A DNA stretch of 64,000 nucleotides, from the NCBI GenBank assembly GCA_023053685.1, contig JALIGW010000005.1:28198501-28262500 (forward strand), in the 5' to 3' direction. The position numbers were made by a program, and so were the translations under genes. The notes below the pieces were generated by a model. It was not told where the DNA came from. It saw only the letters and a program-made list of their open reading frames with translations, and made no database searches. Below, piece by piece: positions 1-12,324 of the stretch (its first letter is position 1; each line of letters starts with the position of its first letter). The stretch comes from Diadophis punctatus similis (Eukaryota > Chordata > Lepidosauria > Squamata > Dipsadidae).

Positions 1-2554
1 CCTTTTAATGAAAAGAGGATATAATTCTGCCTTGTCCTACATTTCCCAATTTGTTTACCATGGCACGATCCATTAAACATCATCACACAGGTGCCTTTTA
101 TTATTTTATTAAATTTCTCTACAGCCCAGTAGCCAAATCTCACAAGCTGGTTTATAAAAAAGAACATTAAGTTGTAAAATGCCAGAAACATTCTAAAACA
201 TAATGCAACACTTTAAAATGTATCTAAAAAACCCTTAAATAATAACATGAACATTTTAACAAACAATAACAGATTTTTTCCAACATGATAAAGAACTAAA
301 ACTTCTAGAAAACACATGTATACAAATCTCAGTTTTTCTTTAAAAATGCACATTATTTTGACTTCTATCTTTTTCTTTTGATTCTTGATTTTATTCAAAT
401 TTATTACAGTAAAAAAGATATTTTAGGAAATGCCTTAGTTCCAAGTCTAAAAATTCCACTTCAGTATCCTTTCTTTTCTAACCTGGGATCTTGTAAATAT
501 ATTAGCACTTATTAACAGGGGATGGTTGGGGTGGTAGTTGCAATTCCTACGGTAATATTCCTAGGGAATTTACTGAGCTGGATAATCACTAGAGCAACAA
601 GCAACAAGACTTATCAAGTTTGGCAATCTGTAAATTCCTTTACTTACAGCATCAAGGAGAATATGAAACAGCAATTACAGGCATTAAATGAAGAGGAATA
701 AAAACAGGGTGAAGTAATTATTGCGCAAATGAATGCAGCGGAAGCAAAGAATTGTTACCATGAGACACAAATACTCTGCGCAGAAAAGATGCACACAAGC
801 AAACCCAAACTATGGTGTTTTTTTAGAAATTCATTTCTGCCAAGCTCTAAGGAAGAGAAAAGGCTGAAGCGTTCCCTAGCTACAGCGATGATTGGTGTAC
901 AATTCAGCCAATGGCTTCTCCGTGCCAGTTCCATGTCCTACAAGAAGAAGAGCAACTCTTGATGACTCATTTGCTTGTATCCAAGTGCAATATAGCAGCA
1001 CTCTCTTCCCTGTGACGTCTTTATGTTGAGGTTTCCAATCAACTGCTTTAATCTGGCTGACCTTTCCAGTTTTCAGCCTCTGTCTTGAAGCTATCCTCGC
1101 TTGCTTCAAACGCAATTAGGCATGATGACAGGAATATATGTGTATATACGTACGTGTGCGTGCATGTAAGAACACAAGGCTATGAAGGACATTATGCATC
1201 AAAACGAGTAAGACCAAGTAAAATGGCCAAACCAAAAGCTAAAATGAGATTTTCCTGACTGCGGAAACTTTCCTTGAACCTCACTGGGTCCAAGACAGTG
1301 TCTTTTTATGCTAGGACACTCACTGGATTCCCACTTGTGGTCTTGTTAACAAAAACTGAAAAGAAATCAACACCCAACATGTATCATGTTTGCTATTTAG
1401 TTGTCTGGAAATTTTCTGGTTGAACATATGTGTATCTATGCTCTTACAAGGTTCAATTCCTAAGCTTCAAAATAAAAAGGCTCAGCATTTGGACAGAGCT
1501 TCTGGTATCCTGTTTTTAGTCATTGATACTCAATAGTTTAGTTTAGAGCATTATGAGGATCTACTATGCAATTACTACTGCTTCATTTTGAGCCCTAGGA
1601 AGTAGAGATGGATATTTGAGGTTACGTGGGAATCCTCCGAATAGCAGAACAAATCTGACTGTTGCTTAGCTAATTACTGTAAGTGTAAAGGTTTGTGTGA
1701 CTCAGGGCTTTCCAGAAAGAGTAAGGAACCTGATTTTGCCCATTTTCAAATGTTAGGCTGAACAAGTCATAGCTAAGAATGGGAATGTGAGCAAAAAGCC
1801 AAAATACAAGCGGCAATAAAGAAATACGCATGGAGGTACACATTAGCTATGTCCTCAACTGTGGCACTTCAATCTGTGCACATTTCCTGTGGAAGTCTGT
1901 AGGAGATTTATAAACCTTCAAGCAATCAAAACAATCTTCATTAAACAGAATTCCCAACTGTTGTAGGCATGTATCTATGTACATTCATCTGAACATGTAC
2001 ACATGCCCTCCTGAAGAGCTTTATGTGAATTGTGAAGAATGGAGCAGACAATTGATCAAACTGATTTACAATGTATTCTGACATTTCTTGACCCACTTTT
2101 AAATCACCATTCAGAAGATTGCTACAACAAAGCTCATATCATTATAAAATCTACTTGCATCTAAATTACCATAATTAAGAAATGTTTCCAGCATCAGTGC
2201 ATCAGTTATATGCTACTGCCTAACAAAGTCCACTTCTGTTCTAAGGCATCGCATTGATTATGTGCCATCAATTAATTGTTGACTCGTAGCAACCATATAC
2301 ACTTCAGATATTATCAAGTAAATAATTATGCTGTGTTTTTTTCATTCTTATGGTGCTTCTATAATCATGTTGGGTCAAAATTACTCCTTTCACATGCCAT
2401 TGCTATTAATATGAAGTGTTAGGTGTCAACATGGAGTAGATTCAGGAGCTATGAAGGCTATATTTTAGATGAGATACTGTTGAAGAACAAGAATATACAG
2501 CATATGCATGGTGTTTTGGGTGGTTAAGGTAAAAGCTAAATCCATTGTTTAGGC
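1..2554. other. Intronic DNA, no feature recognised
   Basis: AT-rich and mostly unique-looking. Short open frames (e.g. around 213-398 and 876-1115) match nothing I know. A ~50-bp stretch at 2258-2310 weakly resembles the 'GCCATCAAGTCG...GACTC.TAGC.ACC' core of RTE/Bov-B-derived tails but is too short to call. Confidence 0.5.
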
Positions 2555-2947
2555 CAGGGGTCTGCAACCTGTGGCTCTGGAGCCGCATGTGGCTCTTTCA
2601 TCCCTCTCCTGCAGCTCCCTGTCGGTCAAAATATGCGTCACAACTGCCAATGTGCGACACCTGCCAGCACGTGATTTATAGAGCTTTTCGACCCATCTTT
2701 TTTTTCAGAATTCAAAATGTTTTTGTTGCATGCAGAAATAAAATTTTGTTTTCTCGGTAGCAGTTTATTGATTTCAGAAATAGAAACACACTATAGTTTT
2801 TTTATACATAGCATAAAGGTAAAAAATGATATATGCAGTGTTATCTTCATTTTATATGTCAAAAGGGTTTTGTGGCTCTCGGTGTTTTCTTTTCTGTGGG
2901 AAATGGGTCCAAATGGCTCTTTGAGTGTTTAAGATTGCCGACCCCTG
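2555..2947. mobile_element. hAT-type nonautonomous DNA transposon
   Basis: Starts CAGGGGTCTGCAACCT and ends AAGATTGCCGACCCCTG, an imperfect terminal inverted repeat. It is flanked by a perfect 8-bp target duplication GTTTAGGC (2547-2554 and 2948-2955). Length 393 bp, no transposase frame. Eight-base duplications and CAG...CTG ends are hAT hallmarks. Confidence 0.9.
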
Positions 2948-2955
2948 GTTTAGGC

Positions 2956-3313
2956 AATGCTACATGTCACATGTCCTATTTTTAGGGCATTCAAGAAAAC
3001 AACAACACCAAATGCAAAAAGTAGAAATGCATATTCTATCCATGCTTTCCCCCGCTCCCCCGGCTCCCTTATATTTACAAGGAAGAATTTAAAGTGGGAA
3101 TATACTGTTCAATGTGATACAGATCAGGAACTGTGTTCAGTTAAGAACTCACATTCCCTCGTATTCAAATAGCAAAAGAACATATTTTTGAGTATCTGTT
3201 TCATATACCTGAACTCAAAGCACTACGTTTTTTAAAAAAATTGGAAGATAGCATTCAATTTGTACTGATATTTCCAAGAGTAAATAAACTTTGATTTTGA
3301 CCACCCCAACATT
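2956..3313. other. Intronic spacer, nothing recognised
   Basis: Unique-looking AT-rich DNA with no gene or repeat family I can name. Confidence 0.5.
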
Positions 3314-4144
<831 letters not shown>

Positions 4145-4386
4145 GGAGCTGAAGTGGTGCAGTGGTTAAATGCATCCATTGCAGGCTGACTGCTAGTTCA
4201 GCAGTTCAGCTGTTCAAATCTCACTAGGCTCAAGGTTGACTCAGCCTTCCATCCTTCCGAGGTGGGTAAAATGAGGACCCAGATTGTTGGGGGCAATATG
4301 CTGAACTCTGTAAACCGCTTAGAGAGGGCTGTAAAGCACTATGAAGCGGTATATAAGAAAAGTGCTATAAAAAAAAAGTGCTATTA
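4145..4386 (+). mobile_element. tRNA-derived SINE with L2/CR1-like tail
   Basis: A tRNA-like head begins GGAGCTGAAGTGGTGCAGTGG (A-box region) with a B-box-like GTTCAAATC at 4212-4220. The body includes 'GAGGTGGGTAAAATGAGGACC', and the tail is 'GTAAACCGCTTAGAGAGGGC...AGCGGTATATAA'. The same family is present reversed at 46350-46562. Tail wording resembles L2/CR1 3' ends, suggesting trans-mobilisation by such a LINE. Confidence 0.8.
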
Positions 4387-4554
4387 ATTATCACTCCCCT
4401 CTTCCACTGTGGTTTGCATCCTGGAAATAAGGATTATTAATTTTTTTAAGTCAATTTTTAAATTCTAATTACAAGGGTCCCATAAACATAGAAATGATTC
4501 TTAAGTACCAGAAGTTCTGAGCACTATTGTAAAATAACCTCCAAATTTAGTTTT

Positions 4555-4638
4555 CAACTGTTAAATTCACTTAACAAATTTCTCACTTAGCAGCATAAAT
4601 TTCAGGCTCAATTGTGGTCGTAAGTTGAGGACTACCTG
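4555..4638. mobile_element. Tigger-like MITE, terminal fragment
   Basis: Matches the end of the family seen whole at 23595-23980: 'CACTTAGCAGC...CTCAATTGTGGTCGTAAGT', ending GAGGACTACCTG. Only one end remains. Confidence 0.75.
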
Positions 4639-4959
4639 TTAACCTCACAATGGTCATTGGCTAATAGAATCTGTTATCAAAGATTTTCAGAGATAATTTA
4701 CACGTCTGCTTATATATTTTCATAAAGAGATGAACAGAAAACACTTAATGTAACCAAGGAATGTAAAGGCAAAGGCATCTTTGTGATTAAGCACACAATG
4801 CAAATAAAAGTTTGGGTGCCAAAAGAAGTGCGGTGGCCTCAGGAAGAGCAGTCCACTCCAGAAAGAGAACAGCTTAGATTTCCCTTAATTTATCCTAATT
4901 CTTAACCCATTAAATCCTTCTGGGGCATAGCAGCAGTGGGGAGATCATAGCCTGGAATG

Positions 4960-5250
4960 GGACTTTTCGGCTCCTACCCTTGGCCACGCCTGCTTCTCCT
5001 CCAGGATTCCGCCTCCGGGCATTCACCTCTAGCTTTTCTCCTCAGTAGACATGCCCCTAGCTTGAAGATTGACAAGCTGTTCGCCCTGGCCAATGGGCCA
5101 CAGCCCCTCCTTCCCACGTGCTTCGGCGCTGCCCATTCGACGACACACAGTTCGTCCTGGGCTTTTGGCCGCCCGGGATAGTTAGCCGCCAGCCAATTGG
5201 CTAGCTACCAATGCTGGCAGCCTGAAGCCACGGTGCGATTGATCGCATGG
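4960..5250 (+). repeat. GC-rich repeat, left arm of a large inverted repeat
   Basis: From ACTTTTCGGCTCCTACCCTTG to GGTGCGATTGATCGCATGG, this is the reverse complement of 7054-7297 with substitutions. The left arm has two small extra segments, near 5078-5090 and 5178-5195. Family not recognised. Two TTAGGG units follow at 5253-5264 and then a short GGAT repeat. Confidence 0.85.
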
Positions 5251-5289
5251 AGTTAGGGTTAGGGTTTTGGATGGATGGATGGATAGAGA

Positions 5290-5722
5290 ACAGCTGTCTC
5301 TCTTAGCAATGGAAATTCGGGGAAGCCAGATTCACTTAGCGACTGTGTGACTGACTTAGCGACCGTTCAAGTTACAATGGCACTGGAAAAAGGGACTTAT
5401 GACTGTTTTTACATGTAATGACCATTGCAGCATCCCCATAGTCAGGTGATCCAAATTCGGATGCTTGGCAACTGACTCTGACCTATGACGGTCTCAGTGT
5501 CCCAGAGTCACGTGATCCCCTTTTGCGACCTGACCAATGAAATTCACGGGGAAGCCGGATTCACTTAATGACCATGTGACTTACTTAAGAGCTGCAACTA
5601 CTCGCTTAAAAATGGTGGCAAGAAAGGTCGTAAAGTGGGTGAAAGTTCACTGAATAGCTGTCTCGCTTTGCAACGGAGATTCAAGGCTCAATGGTGGACA
5701 TACAGTAAGTTGAGGGGTACCC
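5290..5722. mobile_element. Tigger-like MITE, rearranged copy
   Basis: Contains the family's core in reverse of 23595-23980: 'CGACCGTTCAAGTTACAATGG', 'GGCAACTGACTC', 'GTCACGTGATCCCCTTTTG', 'GGCAAGAAAGGTCGTAA', 'GTAAGTTGAGG'. The first ~55 bp repeat an internal segment out of order, so the copy is chimeric. Confidence 0.8.
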
Positions 5723-5859
5723 TTACCCTTCCCTTACGAGAGTGTCAATCACCGGTAATCCGGCAGGCCTTTGCTCTCAAATTCTCAATCTGGCCCACAG
5801 TGATTGGCATCCACTGTTGGAGGATGGATTGACTAAGATGCGTCAAAACACACTTTAAT

Positions 5860-5922
5860 AATGCTATTGCTTAGCAACCAAAAATTTGGCCTCAATTGTT
5901 GTCGTAAGTCGAGGACCATCTC
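5860..5922. mobile_element. Tigger-like MITE, terminal fragment
   Basis: 'GCTTAGCAACCAAAAATTTGG...TTGTCGTAAGTCGAGGACCA' matches the end of the same family. It lies 140 bp after the larger copy. Confidence 0.65.
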
Positions 5923-6019
5923 TGCCTTCCTCTGCATGGCAGCCTTGCCTAGTAAACTCCCTCCCTTTTCTGGGAATTTCTCCTCTGTGTTAGAGGCACC
6001 AAAATAACCAAGATGGTAT

Positions 6020-6095
6020 AAGGTCTCCTGCTGGAGCAGGGGGCTGGACTAGATGACCTCCGAGGTCCCTTCCAGCCCTGGATTGCTGTGCTGTT
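6020..6095 (+). mobile_element. CR1 LINE 3' end
   Basis: 'GGGGGCTGGACTAGATGACC' and 'GAGGTCCCTTCCAGCCCTGG' form the conserved CR1 3' untranslated terminus of amniotes. The copy is short and 5'-truncated. Confidence 0.8.
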
Positions 6096-6138
6096 CAAAG
6101 CATCCTCTGAAGCTGCATCTAGTGCCAGGGTTTGTGGT

Positions 6139-6856
<718 letters not shown>

Positions 6857-7053
6857 AAGGCTAGAATATCCACCCGAAATAAAAACTCCTTTGGATGAAG
6901 CCGTCGTACTTACCCTCCCTGCTCTTCCCTTCCCGTTCGTTATCAGGGAGGCACAATCAGGTACAGGGGAGCTTCCACCCCCTCCCCTTCCTTCTCCTAA
7001 CAAGTGCCTGAGACCGTTTGGCTGCAGTACCTCCCCCAACCAGACCCCACCCC

Positions 7054-7297
7054 TGCCATCGATCGCACCGTGGCTTCTGGCTGCCAGCATTGGCAGCTAG
7101 CCGATTGGGCAGCCAAAAGCCTGGGTTGAACAGTGTGTCAACAAATGGGCTGCGCTGAAGCGCGTGGGATGGAGGGGCCGTGGCCAGGGCGAACAGCTAG
7201 GGGCATGTCAGCCGAGGGGAAAAGCTAGAGGTGAATGCCCAGAGGCGAAACCCTGGCAGAGAAGCAGGCATGGCCAAGGGTAGGAGCCGAAAAGTCC
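7054..7297 (-). repeat. GC-rich repeat, right arm of a large inverted repeat
   Basis: Reverse-complement copy of 4960-5250. Reading inward from 7297 it gives GGACTTTTCGGCTCCTACCC, GGCATTCACCTCTAGCTTTT, GCTGTTCGCCCTGGCCA and CCAATGCTGGCAGCC. It lacks the two extra segments of the left arm. Confidence 0.85.
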
Positions 7298-7847
7298 TAA
7301 ACGCTCATAGCCATGTCAGGTTGATGCAGATCGGAAAAGATGATGTTCTTCAAAGTTTCCCAAAAGTGTTTATAAGAGCTTTAAACAAATCTTTAAAGCA
7401 GCTTTCTCCTGCCTTTAGATGTGTAGTTCCCCCCCCACCTTTGGACAGCCATAACATATAATTCATACCCAATCTCTTGAAATAACAGTTCTGATTCCTA
7501 GTTGACCTGAACAATATTTGGAGGGTTGCCTTGGAATTTAAACATTAGTCCTATCATTAATCTCTTGGGTAACACATCATTTTAAATGTCATTAGACATT
7601 TAAACATAGTAAAGTTTTCCTATCAAGAAAATTGGGCCATTTTGTTATAGTTCTTAAAACTATGAAAATCCTGTTTTGCTTTCTAAAAAGGAAGAACTTT
7701 TGGAATATAGTTGTTCAGAGCAGTATGCACTACTCTACACCCGCAACAAATACAGTATTTTTGCAAAGCACTCAGACTCCAGATCTCCTTCCTGGAAATG
7801 AGCCTGGATAATTTCCTATACTCCTCCTCCTCCTCCTCTGTCTAGAC
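7298..7847. other. Intronic spacer, nothing recognised
   Basis: Unique-looking DNA with a short TCC triplet run near 7821-7838. No gene seen. Confidence 0.5.
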
Positions 7848-8253
7848 CTGTGATGGCGAACCTATGGCACGTGTGCCACAAGTGGCACACGGAGCCATAT
7901 CTGCCGGCACACGAGCCATTGCCCTAGTTCAGCTCCAGCGTGCATGTGCGTGCTGGACAGCTGATTTTCAGCTCACGTGGAGGCTCTGGGAGAGCGTTTT
8001 TGGAGCTGGGAAGGCTCTGGAGCCTGGGGAGGGTGAAAAACGGGCCTACAGGGCCCAACGGAAGTCAGGAAACAGGGGAGTGGGGGTCGTGCGTGCATGC
8101 GCGGGGGCAGAGCAGCACAGGGGGTGGGTGGCACGCGCATGCGCAGGGTGGTGGGGCACTGGGGGCATTGAATTCTGAGTGTGGGCACGTGTACGCGATA
8201 GCAGGCATGCGTGCGCTTTCGGCACCTGAGGGAAAAAAGGTTTGCCATCACTG
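7848..8253. mobile_element. hAT-type nonautonomous transposon, GC-rich interior
   Basis: Ends CTGTGATGGCGAACC and GGTTTGCCATCACTG form inverted repeats. Flanking octamers GTCTAGAC (7840-7847) and GCCTAGAC (8254-8261) match at 7 of 8. The interior is GC-rich and carries a perfect NRF1-type CGCGCATGCGCA at 8134-8145. No transposase frame. Confidence 0.88.
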
Positions 8254-8261
8254 GCCTAGAC

Positions 8262-9199
8262 ATTCCGAAGATGTTTTAAATAGAATTAAATATATTTTCC
8301 AGTTCTTGAATTACTGCTTTTATATATTTGTTTAATGTTTGCACTCTACTATATGGATTATGCATGCTGACACAGACACAACTTTGGTGATGAAGAAATA
8401 TTTTAAATAAAGAAAAATTGTGTGGCTCCTTTATTCTTGGCCAAGGTCTAACTGTAAGAAGTTGGGGGAATGCAAAGATTTAGTACAGCAATCTCCAAAG
8501 TGTGCCTCCGAATTGTGCCAGTGAATTCTGAGAGCTCTGAATGTGAGCCAAAGGAAATATACTGAATATGGGTTTATTTGACTACCTTATGCCAAGTTAC
8601 ACCTTTAGAGCATCGAGCTCAAGAGTACAGGCTCTGATTGGCAGGAGCTTTCTAGGATCTCCATGAGGGAAGAGGACTCTCCAATTCCATCAGTAGGTCA
8701 TTTTTTTTCCTGAAAAAAAATACTCTTTATCAAACCAGAGACACCGTCTGCATGCCAAACCTGTGTTTACCATTGAATTATGAGTTATGCATTACCACTG
8801 TGTTATATGTCAAGCGTTCAACTATTCATTTGTTTCATGCATTGGATTAAGCCATAAATCTTGGAATAAAAGGAAATAGTTGGGTTTCTAAGATACATTA
8901 AGCCAAACTAAACACATTCTGTTCTGACTTATTACAATTTGTGAACTGCCTTCTTAGAGGGTAAGGCCTGCTGTGTTTGCATGCACTGGTCATGAACAAA
9001 TGTGGCTTTAGGATTTGGCTTGAAAAAGCCTATTTTCGGACATAATGCTAAGGAAATCATGAAAGGCATTTCACATGGTTTGTTTAGCTACTTTGCCAGA
9101 AAAGCCAAGCCAGGAGTTTTAGTTCTGAATAATTCAGGTCTTACAATCCGAACCAGACAATAAAGGAACAGAGGGTGAGGTTAGCATTAATTTTATTTA
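8262..9199. other. Intronic spacer, nothing recognised
   Basis: AT-rich unique-looking DNA with no supported gene or repeat. Confidence 0.5.
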
Positions 9200-9837
9200 C
9201 CGTATTTTTCGGAGTATAAGACGCACCTTTTTCCTCTCTAAAAGTGGCTGAAAATTTGGGTGCGTCTTATACTCTGAATGTAGCTTTTTCAAAGCTTTTT
9301 TTCCAGCCCTAACTAGGTGCTAACAATCTTCCCAGCTCTTATCTTGCAGGCTTTTTCATTGTTACTCTCTCCAAAGAATGTTTTTCCAGCCCTAAGTCTT
9401 TGCAGGGTTTTTTTCATTGCTCTACTTGCTCCAAATAAATTTTTTTCTAGCCCTAACCAGGTGCTAACTATCTTCCCAGCTCTTACCGGCTTGCAGGCTC
9501 TTTCATTGTTACTCTCTCAGAAGAAGGTTTTTTTAAGTCCTAACCAGGGGATAAAATAATGTGCTGAAGCTGCTCCAAATAAGTTTTTTTCTAGCCCTAA
9601 CCAGGTGCTAACGATCTTCCCAACTCTTACTGGCTTGCAGGCTCTTTCATTGTTACTCTCTCAGAAGAAGGTTTTTTTAAGTCCTAACCAGGGGATAAAA
9701 TAATGTGCTGAAGCTGACCAGACTAAGGACATTAGCTAGATGAATACCTGGTAGGCAGATTGTTTTCCCCTATTTTCCTCCCCAAAAACTAAGGTGCGTC
9801 TTATACTCCGGTGCGTCTTATACTCCGAAAAATACGG
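9200..9837. mobile_element. TA-flanked DNA transposon with CCGTATTTTTCGG ends
   Basis: Begins CCGTATTTTTCGGAGTATAA, ends with its reverse complement, and is flanked by TA on both sides. The right tip is doubled: GGTGCGTCTTATACTCCG occurs twice in a row at about 9792-9827. The interior holds a 144-bp tandem array (9307-9719). Superfamily uncertain; TA duplication suggests Tc1/mariner-type. No transposase frame. Confidence 0.85.
9307..9719. repeat. 144-bp tandem repeat inside the TA-flanked transposon
   Basis: 'CCCTAACYAGGTGCTAAC' recurs at 9307, 9451 and 9595, exactly 144 bp apart. Units two and three are nearly identical and share 'TCCTAACCAGGGGATAAAA'. Unit one differs in its second half. 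Confidence 0.9.
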
Positions 9838-9839
9838 TA

Positions 9840-10439
9840 CTTATTTTAAACTATTTTAGTTTAAAATAGTTGGCTTTGGAGACAACATTTTGAACAACAA
9901 CCTTTTTGGGGGGGGCATATGTGCAATGCTGAAATTTTGTCAATCTATTAGATTTGAAGATTAACATTTATCTAATGAGCTCAAGACAAATGCTGCACAA
10001 AACATTATACTATCCTTGTACCAAAGTTGTGAAGAAAATGATAACTTGATCCAAAACCATTTACAATAGTTAACCTGCTAATCAAAAGTAAATTGGAACT
10101 AATTTATTTACTATCTGTACTGCATTGGCAAGATTTGAGACTATTGATATAAATTCTATGTAAACAGAAGTATTGTTAGAGATATATACCTAAGGGTCTT
10201 TACTTCACAATCCTCTGAAAACAGGCCTCCTGCAGAATCTTTTCAGAGTCCAAAAAGAAAAATAAGACTACACTGCCCAGTACAATTCACTATGTTTGAA
10301 TAAAGCACTACCCAAAATAATCAAGTTAATAATAAGGTCACTTTGATCCAAATAGAGTTGAATGTTTGGTTCTGTGAATTCAAATATATCTAGTTGAAGA
10401 ACTGCCATTAAGGCAATTTGTTTGTTTATATATCTCACT
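9840..10439. other. Intronic spacer with a small palindrome
   Basis: Contains ATTTTAAACTA/TAGTTTAAAAT, an 11-bp inverted repeat with a 3-base loop at about 9844-9868, and a G run near 9908. Nothing else recognised. Confidence 0.5.
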
Positions 10440-10474
10440 TTTATTTTTTTACAATCTCATTTTTATTATTTTTA

Positions 10475-10510
10475 CAAATAACTCAAGACAACAAGGTCTT
10501 GAGTTATTTG
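10475..10510. repeat. 15-bp perfect palindrome in the SINE tail
   Basis: CAAATAACTCAAGAC and its exact complement GTCTTGAGTTATTTG are separated by six bases. The AAATAACTCAAG part is normal SINE tail; the returning arm looks like a local inverted duplication. Confidence 0.85.
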
Positions 10511-10525
10511 GCAATACCTTCCTCC

Positions 10526-10842
10526 CAGAGGTGGGTTCTAACTTACCTCGCTGCCAGTTCACTCCTCCCGCGCAGCATGGGCGCGCCTCGTGGTATGCGC
10601 AGTAACGAAAAACCAAAGCTGAAAAAAAGATGGCGACCGCATGTACAGTGCTGGAACTCGGCTTCTGCGCATGCTGCGCATGCTCAGAAGGGGAAAAAAT
10701 TTGGGAAAAAAATTGGAAAAAAAGATGGTGGTGCCCACAGACCGGCACCGACCAATCCTGTTCGGTGACGTCATCATGACGTCACCAGTGGGTTGCTACC
10801 GGTTCGGGCGAACCGGTCCGAACCGGGAGGAACCCACCCCTG
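10526..10842. mobile_element. hAT-type MITE, 'GGTGGGTTC' family
   Basis: Starts CAGAGGTGGGTTC and ends GAACCCACCCCTG. Perfect 8-bp target duplication CTTCCTCC (10518-10525, 10843-10850). Contains 'ACTTACCTC' near the left end (a GAG|GTAAGT donor in GRK5 sense) and GGTTCGGGCGAACCGG near the right end. Confidence 0.93.
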
Positions 10843-11040
10843 CTTCCTCCTCCTATTTCCCTACAGCAACAACCCTGTGAGGTGGGTTGGGCTGAGAGAG
10901 AGTGTGACTGTTTCAAAGTCAACCATCTGTCTTTCATGGCCAAGGCTGAACTTGAACTCCCTGTCTCCCGCTTTCTAGTCTGGTGCTTTAACCACTAGAC
11001 TAGACCAGACCAGACCAAACTGGCTTTCAGTTACATAAAT

Positions 11041-11170
11041 CAGAGATCTTCAAACTTGGCAACTTTAAGACTTGTGGACTTCAACTCCCAGAATTCTCCA
11101 GCCAGCTGGCTGGAGAATTCTGGGAGTTGAAGTCCACAAGTCTTAAAGTTGCCAAGTTTGAAGACTTCTG
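11041..11170. mobile_element. Palindromic MITE (near-perfect 65-bp hairpin)
   Basis: The whole 130 bp is self-complementary with only a few mismatches near the tips, centred on GCCAGCTGGC. Arm core: GACTTGTGGACTTCAACTCC. Flanking octamers do not match clearly, but sister copies (37608-37713, 11340-11473) have hAT-like 8-bp duplications. Confidence 0.85.
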
Positions 11171-11339
11171 CAAATACATTACTAAAGAATTTTAATCTAT
11201 TAATATTTTTCTAGATTCTGTCTCAACCTTCTTTTAATGCAATAATTAGTTCTACTTAACTTGCAATAGCAAGGTACTTACAAACAGCAATTCGATTTAA
11301 ACAACAAATTCCAGAACATCAATAACTCATCCATTATTG

Positions 11340-11473
11340 CAGTGTTTCTCAACTTTGGCAGTTTTAATCTGTATGGACTTCAACACCCAGAATTCCCCAG
11401 CCAGCATGCCAGCTGGGGAATTCTGGGAATTGAAGTCCACACAGATTAAAGCTGGCAAGGCTGAGAAACACGG
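11340..11473. mobile_element. Palindromic MITE, second copy
   Basis: Arms 'CAGTGTTTCTCAACTTTGGC' and its complement surround GGACTTCAACACCCAGAATT and a CAGCATGCCAGCTG centre. Flanks CATTATTG (11332-11339) and CACTATTG (11474-11481) match at 7 of 8. Confidence 0.85.
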
Positions 11474-11481
11474 CACTATTG

Positions 11482-12174
11482 TGATTCTTAAGAGTTGAGA
11501 AACAGCTTTCCCATGATCTCAAAATAATTGCATTAGGTAGAATAAATCGGAATCTTTCAAAAAGACAAAAGTATTTTCTTCTCTCAATATTTTTCATGAA
11601 GAAAGAAGATAATGTAAACATGGCTAGCAAGAATAACAGCTGCATCATGAGCTCATAACCAAGACCATTACATTCTCATGCATTTAGAAAGATATTAATC
11701 CAGTGAAAGATTCACAAATATTTTGCTTTTGGCACAACTATACAGTATTTAATATGCTGAAGGTTAAATAGTTTGTATAACAGCATCAATCTCCAGTTTC
11801 TATTTATAAGTAGTGTTATAAGAAGGTTTTCTTTTTTTGGAATAAATAGCTCCTTTTTGTAGAAGTTGTAGAGATTTACTATTATACTATTATTCTACCA
11901 TTACTATATTTCAAAATATAGTTTCCATTTCACAGTTTTAATTCCATCGAATTACAAAACAATAGGTCATGTCAGACAACTCTGGGAACACTTACAAACT
12001 GCAGACATTTTAAATTTGCATTTAAATTGCAAATTTTAGTTTAAAAATTAAAATTAAAAATTAACTGTAACTTTCCCCCCAAACTAATTACTTCCCTGTA
12101 TTTGCTCTTCTACAATTCTTTGGGAATTGTGTATTATGGGTTGTGCATGTGCTGTTCTTCTTATAAACCTGTTA
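11482..12174. other. Intronic spacer, nothing recognised
   Basis: Strongly AT-rich, with runs of mixed A/T near 12010-12065. No gene seen. Confidence 0.5.
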
Positions 12175-12182
12175 GTCTAGAG

Positions 12183-12316
12183 CAAGGATGTCAAATTTGA
12201 GTCTTCACAGTGGCGTCATGTGACGTATTACAACTTTTTCCTCTTCGCTAAACCGGGCTTGGGCGTGGCCAGCGCATGACGCATCTGGCCTGCGGGCCAC
12301 GAGTTTGACAGCTCTG
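12183..12316. mobile_element. hAT-type MITE
   Basis: Ends CAAGGATGTCAAATTTGA and CGAGTTTGACAGCTCTG. Perfect 8-bp target duplication GTCTAGAG at 12175-12182 and 12317-12324. Length 134 bp, no coding capacity. Confidence 0.92.
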
Positions 12317-12324
12317 GTCTAGAG

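Larger units (their letters stand above)
10440..11010 (-). mobile_element. Squamate tRNA-derived SINE, split by a MITE
   Basis: Read on the minus strand from about 11010: tRNA-like head 'CTAGTGGTTAAAGCACCAGAC', then 'GGGAGTTCAAGTTCAGCC', 'CTCTCTCAGCCCAACCCACC', 'TCACAGGGTTGTTGCTGTAG', and a tail at 10525-10440 ending in AT-rich DNA. The hAT MITE at 10526-10842 interrupts it. Sauria/Squam-type is likely, but the exact family needs a library search. Confidence 0.75.

Noticed and set aside
5253..5268. Interstitial telomeric repeat (TTAGGGTTAGGG)
   Set aside because: Only two units; too short to imply a telomere fusion or healing event.
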